Shown here: in pieces, positions 57,565 through 64,000 of the stretch
Numbering within the stretch: the stretch's first letter is position 1
How the letters are laid out: every line of letters begins with the position of its first letter
Source of the DNA: Dillenia suffruticosa
Taxonomy: Eukaryota > Streptophyta > Magnoliopsida > Dilleniales > Dilleniaceae
Reading direction: 5' to 3'
Assembly: GCA_033439265.1 (NCBI GenBank)
Contig: JAVTVX010000015.1
Coordinates: 24,109,947 to 24,173,946 of the forward strand
DNA length: 64,000 nt
The notes under the pieces: model-generated
What the model was told of the DNA's origin: nothing
Database searches by the model: none
What the model saw: only the letters and a program-made list of their open reading frames with translations
Position numbers and translations under genes: made by a program

Positions 57565-58841
57565 GTAATTCCCCCATTCTCCCCCCCCATTTTGCTCCAT
57601 GAATTCTACACGTTATTTGGTATTCTAGTGGTTCCAGACCTTTGGGTGGTGAATGTGGCAATCAGTTTAGGCATTGGGTAGGTTTTCATGTTTAGGGTTT
57701 TCTTTTCTCATCTCTGTTCCACGTTTTGATTGTGAATTCTGTGTATGATTTCTTCTCCATCTGAGTCTGAATTTCATTTTTGTAATATTATGCTCCTTTG
57801 AATTCAGCTATTTTTGATAATTTACATGATCGCCTTTAAATTTTTTGCATGCCATGCTAGTCTGATGTATAATGGTACATCTACTTGAGAAGTTAGAATT
57901 CTCTGTAGGTGCGTTGCTTGATTTCTGTGCAGCATTTGGGTGAAGGGAAGAATTATGGTCTCTTGCATTTGTAAGTGGGGCTGTGGATCATCAAACTCGA
58001 GGGAGACCATGCCTACCAATTGTGTTTTGACTAGGAAATCCTGAGTTTACAAATGAGTTTAAGAATTCATAATTCATGTTATCTTGCTTTAGCCCCTCTG
58101 GCTTTGTGTACTTATCCAAATGCGATATATGACTGGTGGCACATAGACTTGACTTGGTATATTCGATCTTGAGATTTTAGGTTTTGTTTGTGGAATTGAG
58201 TTGGGGATTAGTCCATGTGAGTGAACACTGGTAAGATCTGCTGGTGGTAGTCTTTTATATGTTTTTGGATTCCCAGCCATGTTGTGAAAAACTCTTGCGA
58301 TTTGAGTTTCTGCACTAAGAACACATTTTAAATAGAAATTTCATAATTTCTGCTATGACTAAAGGCTCTTGGATGATTTTTCACACTCATATTCTCCTCA
58401 TTGGATTCTATAAATTGTTTCGCCAATGTCGAGCCTAGAATTTATTGTCCAATTTAGAGCCTAGAATTCATTAATATATTTGCATATTGGTATTGATAAA
58501 TAAAGCTCACATTCCCTTTAACTCTTCATCACAACATGCCTTCATATGAACGTGAATTAATTTCTTCTTTTCATCAAAGTCATGTTCATAGCCTTTATAA
58601 ACACATGGAGAGAAATGGTAACCTGAAGATATCTATGGGCTTATGCTGAAGCCTAGAGTAGCGAATTGGTTCCTTGAGACCCTTACTCTATGACCTAGTT
58701 TTTCTGTGATTTCGATGTGCCTTTTCAGGGCCATGAAAATCCAGGGCAAGTTGGTGTTGTGACAAACCGGTGATGTGTGGTTTTTCTACAACTCATATTT
58801 ATGTTGCATTCCTTTTTCATCTAATGTTTTATCAATCATAG

Positions 58842-58890
58842 TATCTTACAAATGGATGAATCAACGTTTTCTCCAAAAGATGGCTTGCAG
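58842..58890 (+). other. Possible second 5'-UTR exon with an upstream ORF
   Basis: A pyrimidine-rich acceptor (TTATCAATCATAG) ends at 58841 and a good donor (TTGCAG|GTAACT) starts at 58891; an alternative acceptor at 58727-58728 would enlarge it to 162 bases. It contains ATG GAT GAA. Spliced to 59530, this gives a small ORF of 14 residues (MDESTFSPKDGLQC) ending at TAA, before the ATG18 start codon. A transcript would be needed to prove the exon. Confidence 0.4.
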
Positions 58891-58962
58891 GTAACTAATA
58901 CATGCTGCTATTATGAATGAGCTTTTTACTTCTGACTTCATGTTCAAAATGACTTTAGGAGT

Positions 58963-58990
58963 TCTTCTTCTTCTTCTTCTTCTTCTTCTC
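58963..58990. repeat. (TTC)n microsatellite
   Basis: About nine perfect TTC units within the predicted 5'-leader intron. Confidence 0.95.
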
Positions 58991-59529
58991 ACAGGTTTCC
59001 AAATCCACATTCTTTTAGCGGAATAATAATTTTAGTCTGGATATTTTGGTACATGAGATTTGCTACTTCTGACTTCATGTTCAAAAAGGCTTTAGGAGGG
59101 TTTTTTGGATGGAATTAAAAGAGTGATTGCTTTAATTGATTAACTTGGGAGGCCAACCACACCTTGAACCAACAGTTCACAGTGTCTTTAAGTTTTTATT
59201 TGTTATTTTTTTCCCCTATTTTTAATCCCATATAGTTATGCCTTTTAAGTGGAAGTGAACTATCCTAGTTGTAAGGGTTAATCTGAGATGTTCTCAATTG
59301 GGCTTTGGAATCATAATTATTACCTGGATATTTTTGTACTTATTGCTATTATTTTTCTCTCGTTAATAAGCATCATTTAGTTCAATTTTTTTGGATTAGT
59401 GCACCATTGTTAAATTTAATCCTGTATTTTAGTGCTCTGATTGTTTTATTCTATAAGTGTTGTCATTGTTCTGCTCAAGGTTTACTTGTTACAATGGAAT
59501 GTTGATATTTGGTTTCCTCTGTTTTTCAG

Positions 59530-60314
59530 TGCTAACGACTGCCACCTCGGGTCCCATGAATTCAATTCTCTCAACTTCTCGGGGAATTCTTCCCCCAGCA
59601 AGGCTTGGAACTTGTGAATCACAAAATGCCGGAACATCATGTTCTTTTGGCCAGTCTGAACTTGATCTCAATGACAATGACACAGTTGAGTTGCTTTCTG
59701 TGTCATGGAATCAGGACTATGGTTGCATTGCAGCTGGCACTAGTTGTGGTTTCCGGATTTATAATAGTGATCCTTTTAAGGAAACTTTTAGGCGTGATCT
59801 GAAGTGTGGTGGATTTGGCATTGTTGAGATGCTTTTTCGTTGTAACGTTTTGGCACTTGTTGGAGGCAGAGCTAATTCTCTATATCCACCTAACAAGGTT
59901 ATCATATGGGATGATCATCAAAGCCGGTGCATTGGTGAATTTTCCTTCAGATCTGAGGTTCGTGCAGTGAAACTAAGACGGGACCGCATTGTTATTGTTC
60001 TTGAACACAAGATATACGTGTATGATCTATTGGATTTGAAACTTCTTCATCAAATTGAGACTCTTGCAAATCCCAGAGGACTTTGTTGTCTTTCACACCA
60101 TTCAAATACTTCTGTGTTGGCTTGCCCAGGTCTTCAACAAGGGCAAGTTCGCTTAGAACACTTTGGTCTGAATTTGACAAAGTTAATCTATGCCCATGAT
60201 TCCCATATTGCATGTTTCACCATGACAATGGATGGACTACTTCTTGCTACTGCTAGTACGAGGGGCACTTTGATTAGAATTTTCAACACAATGGATGGAA
60301 CTCGCTTACAAGAG
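59530..60314 (+). CDS. ATG18: ATG18c/d-like autophagy PROPPIN, first coding exon (partial)
   Basis: Acceptor CTGTTTTTCAG at 59529; start codon at 59556; donor CAAGAG|GTAATG at 60315. The 253 codons encode the first half of a seven-bladed WD40 beta-propeller. They run [40 protein letters not shown] (47-66), [40 protein letters not shown] (114-133), [20 protein letters not shown], and [20 protein letters not shown] (228-247), ending TRLQE. The MNS..STSRG..PP start and WNQD match ATG18c/d rather than ATG18a. These proteins bind PI3P and PI(3,5)P2 on the forming autophagosome and act with ATG2. The lipid-binding RRG motif lies in the next exon, which was not found, so the gene continues past 64000. 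The reading stays open upstream to 59457, but the acceptor excludes that part. Confidence 0.93.
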
Positions 60315-60710
60315 GTAATGGCATAGATGATATAACTTTTAGGTTGAATTTTCCTTAGATGTAGGGTTTGTTCAGTTTTTTTAATTGGCATTCCTGACTA
60401 CTTGTTTCCACTTATTTCCACCTTTTGCTTTGAGCATTTAAAGAAAAATTTGAAGAGAAATGATCTGGACTTGTGCAAGAAGCTGACTATAACTTCACTC
60501 AGGCAATGTGAAAGATTCATAACAGGAAAATAGTGACACAAAAGTAATTGCACTTTTGACCATTGATGTTCCAAATTTGCTAATTTGTTCTTATAGATGT
60601 TGAATACCATCTCAATGCTGTGCATTAAGAGATATGTTCCCACTAAAGTTTAAAATTAGGTAACTATATAAAGTGTTCAAGAATACAAGATTTAGTATAG
60701 ATGCTTCTAG

Positions 60711-61096
60711 AATGGGTGGATTCTTGTGAAAGGAAACCGTGAATATGATGCTTGAATTAAGACTTGATACAGGGTCAGTTGTGATTTAGCTTGTCTGTGG
60801 TTAGAAAATAAGAATCGATTGATTTCAAGTATCATTATATTAAATTGCAGAAATTTTTTGGTAGTGACATGAAATGTCCATGAATACAGTACTTATCAAT
60901 TTAATATAATGGGTGGATTCTTGTGAAAGGAAACCGTGAATATGATGCTTGAATTAAGACTTGATACAGGGTCAGTTGTGATTTAGCTTGTCTGTGGTTA
61001 GAAAATAAGAATCGATTGATTTCAAGTATCATTATATTAAATCGCAGAAATTTTTTGGTAGTGACATGAAATGTCCATGAATACAGTACTTATCAA
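60711..61096 (+). repeat. Near-identical tandem duplication, period 197 bp
   Basis: 60711-60899 is repeated at 60908-61096, with one visible difference (TAAATTGCAG versus TAAATCGCAG). Eight unrelated bases (TTTAATAT) separate the copies. Such high identity points to a recent event, or one held by conversion, in the ATG18 intron. Confidence 0.95.
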
Positions 61097-63727
61097 AGAT
61101 ACAGGTGAGATAACGTGGAAAAGGAGTAATTAAGTGAAGAAAACTAAGTGGAGAAAACTAAGTACACATTTTAGAGATATAGTACGTCATCAATCTGCTT
61201 ATTGTTTCTTATTCATATTAGTTTAGAGAAAATGTAGTAAAAGGGCATTGCAGATCAGCAAGATTTTTTTTTTTCTTTAAGTTGCTTGTAGAGGTGCCTT
61301 TAGCTCAACCTGAGGAGAATGCAGCAATTTGAAGGGGAAAACATCGTGCTATTTTGAAGTTAAAGGGTTCTATAGGTCAATCCAGAAACTTTCTTACAAG
61401 TGAGGTACATTCCCTTCCTTTGCAATTCCATATGGAAAGCATCAACAACTTTAAGACTGGCCCTTTTACTTTTGATTGTGAGGGGGGCAATGTTGAGTAG
61501 GTCTACATAGAGCTATCATACTAGTTATTGTGCCTCCTTGAAATATGGACTGGGGGTTGGTGGATCATCTGCTGCTATGTTGTCCTAGGACTAGATGTTT
61601 CCAGGATTCTTGACTTTTTATGCTTGATAGTCAATGGTTGCCTGCTATAGATGTGTTTTCCGACCTTTAATGCAGCGGGTTATGAAGTGTTGTATAGAGA
61701 AGGAAGGATTGTTTTGATCCCTATAGCCAGTTTTGGTTGGTTTGGAGGGAGAGGAAGTTTGAGAATTTCTTAGGGTATTGGGAGCTGCTTCTCCAGTTTG
61801 TTGATCTTTGTTTGGTTGCTTTGATTTGGATCTCGTTTTACCTTTGTAGAAGGCAACAATAAGTTAGATATTTAAGTTTAGCATTCTCATCTAGTCTTTC
61901 CTTTGCCCTTGGTTCTACATCGAAGCAGCTATCCTTCGTTTCTCTCTATCATGCCTTGTTTCGTGCGATATGCCCAACCTGACACTTGTTCACACGTATA
62001 AGTTCAGTCCCTTAAATTAGCTCAGTCTGATTATCTGCATAGGCCTTGAATTTCTCACTAGAATCTTGGCAAAGCTTGACCCTTTTGTGAGTTGCTTTGC
62101 CATTGGTTGGGTTGGGCATTATGATTGTCTTGATCATAGGCCAGCCCGAATGTATGGCCAAAAAGCAGTCATAGTCACCCTTGGTTAGTCAGCCCTCCAA
62201 TGTTCAAGTCTTTTTCCTGTTGATTCTTTTGTAGGAGTTGTTGTTTTCTCCAATCAATCAGGATGAAGAGTCTGAAAGGAAGGAATTAGTTTCAAATGAC
62301 AGATGCTGGCAAGTTCTGATCTCATAGAGATGTGGGCATGGGGAGAGCAAAGGAAGTTAGATTTCCATCATTGCTAACTTTAGCATGAGAAAAGGTCACA
62401 GAGTTGTAGAAAGCTTTCTATTATGTTTGAGAGGTGCTGTTCAGCTCTATACAGGTTCCTGATATGTACTTATAAACTAATTGTTGCTCACAGTGTAGTG
62501 TATAGGAGGAAGAAGTGGGATGTGTGGTGTCATTCTTTGGAAAGTAACAATAATATTTACTTTTTTATGAACCAGCATATAGATTCAAACTCTTTTTTTT
62601 TATATTTCTTATTTCTTTTGGCTTAACCCCCATGCGCATGTGTAGGGGGATGAGGGTTGTCACATCCTTGCTTAGCCACTAGGGCCTAGTTCAAGCTACA
62701 ATTGTTGTTGCTAATGGACAAGGGAAGATCTCATTATTGAGGGATGCCTACTGCAGATATGTGTTACTTTTCCAAGAGAATTTGCTTTTTTTGTTTGTCA
62801 TATATTGTTGATGAGATTTGGCTTGTGGTGTTGCCGCAGCACTGGGTGTGTTGGATGCTAAGATTTGTTCTTTCACAACATCTTAGATATTCTCACAAAC
62901 CAGAAGTTGCAGAGAAGAACTGAATAATTTTATTAAATGCAAATTCCTGAGACAATAACTGAGGAATCCTAGGCTTTCAAGAGGCTTTATGGTAGAGCCC
63001 AGAATGTTGCTAAGATGTGAAATATGCTAAAAAGAAAGAAACTACCAAATTATTGCCTAACTAGTTTGGAGGGAAAAAAAATCCCAATCAATTAAGTCTT
63101 GTTTTACCTAAAATTGAATAATACAAGTGAAGAAAACATTCGAAGTCTTGTTTTACCTAAAATTCAATAAAAAAAAGTGAAGAAAACATTCTACTAAGCA
63201 TAAACTCTAGGTTGCTTAGGTTTGATGGTTGCATTTATGCCACGAGATCCTATCGAAGAATTCTTGGCTACATTCTCTGCTTCAGTCCCCTCAACTTGGG
63301 AAAAAAATCCTCCTCAAATTATCTGCAGCATTTGGATAGATCAGCCCATCATGAAAAAAAACAGCAGAAGATATCCACTACATTAGATGTTTTGATGATC
63401 CCCATGCTATGTGGTACACCTACCACTTTGCAATGTGATAAGGTCCATACTCTTTTGGTGGTCATTTACCATACATTCCCATCACTCACATATCCTTCCT
63501 CAATAAGGCTATGAGGTCATCTGCAATTTTATACAGCCTTTTCCTTTGATGGTTGTCTAAACTTGCTCCAGTTTCTATCAAACCTCATTCTGGATTGCTT
63601 TGACCTTCGTTGAAAAGTACTTTTCCGCTATACTTAGCCTATGGGTTTTGGGGAGCTTAACTAATCAAGTGCATATTGAGGGCACTTGAGATATACAATG
63701 GAAAGCTGTGACTTCCCTGTAGCATTG

Positions 63728-63990
63728 TGTTAGGGATGAAAAATGGAGAACTGTAGGTTCTTGAAAGATCAAGAGCTCCCTTTCATTGAAAGCCAAAAAA
63801 TACAAATGAAGAAAAAGAAAAAAAAATCAGTCTGCTCTCATGAGCAAGACTGCCCTCTCACTAAGCCAAAGCCTTAAACTATTTTCTCCCCCTCTTCCAT
63901 CCTTCCTCTCATCTATTTATAGCTTAATTTTAGCATATTCCCTCTCTATCTAATTCAGATGCTTTCAACAGCATTTTGTTACTCCTAACA
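63728..63990 (-). mobile_element. Short LTR (solo or terminal), copia/TRIM-like
   Basis: Read on the minus strand the segment starts TGTTAGGAGTAACA and ends CATCCCTAACA, so the ends form a 7-bp inverted repeat TGTTAGG/CCTAACA typical of LTRs. A TATA-like CTATAAATAG at about 63924-63915 and a T-rich region with AATGAAAGGG follow in the expected order. The length is 263 bp. No tRNA-Met primer-binding site adjoins the inner side and the flanking 5 bp do not match. It could be a solo LTR, or the LTR of an element continuing beyond 64000. Confidence 0.55.
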
Positions 63991-64000
63991 GCTCGTCTAA

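Larger units (their letters stand above)
60315..64000 (+). other. ATG18 intron (at least 3.7 kb) with insertions
   Basis: No exon coding for the expected RRGVDRADIYSI-like continuation was found up to the window end. The stretch holds a 197-bp tandem duplication, T-rich patches and a probable LTR at 63728-63990. A 100-codon frame at 63212-63514 has no recognisable domain and is probably decayed transposon sequence or chance. Confidence 0.6.

Noticed and set aside
59457..59555. Upstream extension of the ATG18 reading frame as an N-terminus or signal peptide
   Set aside because: It runs through the intron's pyrimidine tract and acceptor (CTGTTTTTCAG), and ATG18c/d proteins start at MNS/MSS..STSRG.

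Overview
The window is plant nuclear DNA, most likely from a eudicot. It is AT-rich, has spliced genes with 5'-leader introns, and carries plant-specific families (a ZF-HD homeodomain factor, a zinc-ribbon/RING-H2 E3 ligase, an ATG18 beta-propeller protein). Most of it is nested plant transposable elements. There is no bacterial-type operon, CRISPR array or rRNA. All calls are by eye from translation and motif reading; species and exact family names cannot be fixed here.

Region by region. 1-2157: mostly featureless, with one possible terminal exon on the minus strand. 2158-11915: one Ty3/gypsy (Tekay/Del-like chromovirus) element on the minus strand, consisting of a 2.26-kb LTR that itself holds a frameshifted ZIP metal-transporter fragment, the integrase C-terminus, a 4.5-kb foreign block of inverted short repeats and GC-rich minisatellites, and then integrase, RNase H, RT and protease. 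12068-12349: a copia RNase H fragment. 12350-27060: a nested stack on the plus strand. A Tat-type gypsy element is interrupted in its RT by an Athila-type gypsy element (LTRs 14148-16246 and 21180-22442), whose 5' LTR is in turn interrupted by a non-autonomous CACTA element (14634-15852). A small MITE sits at 19750-20211. 28282-28814: a hairpin-forming MITE. 34696-37883: two RTE-type LINEs in inverted orientation.

The genic part is the right third. 42111-43166 (minus) encodes a RING1-like E3 ligase. 50840-51409 (minus) encodes a short zinc-finger homeodomain factor. 54650-55175 is a truncated, frameshifted copy of the chloroplast Fe-S assembly gene ABCI7/SUFD. 59556-60314 (plus) is the first coding exon of an ATG18c/d-like autophagy gene whose 5' leader appears to be split by introns and whose remaining exons lie beyond the window. 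Between genes lie a 1.6-kb T-rich tract, a probable solo LTR, a tRNA-derived SINE and hAT-like remnants.

The genes form no obvious functional unit: ubiquitin ligation, transcriptional control, plastid Fe-S assembly (dead copy) and autophagy are simply neighbours on a repeat-rich chromosome. The best candidates for something undescribed are the 5.1-9.5 kb foldback-like block, the ZIP fragment inside an LTR, and the T-rich tract at 44.3-45.9 kb.
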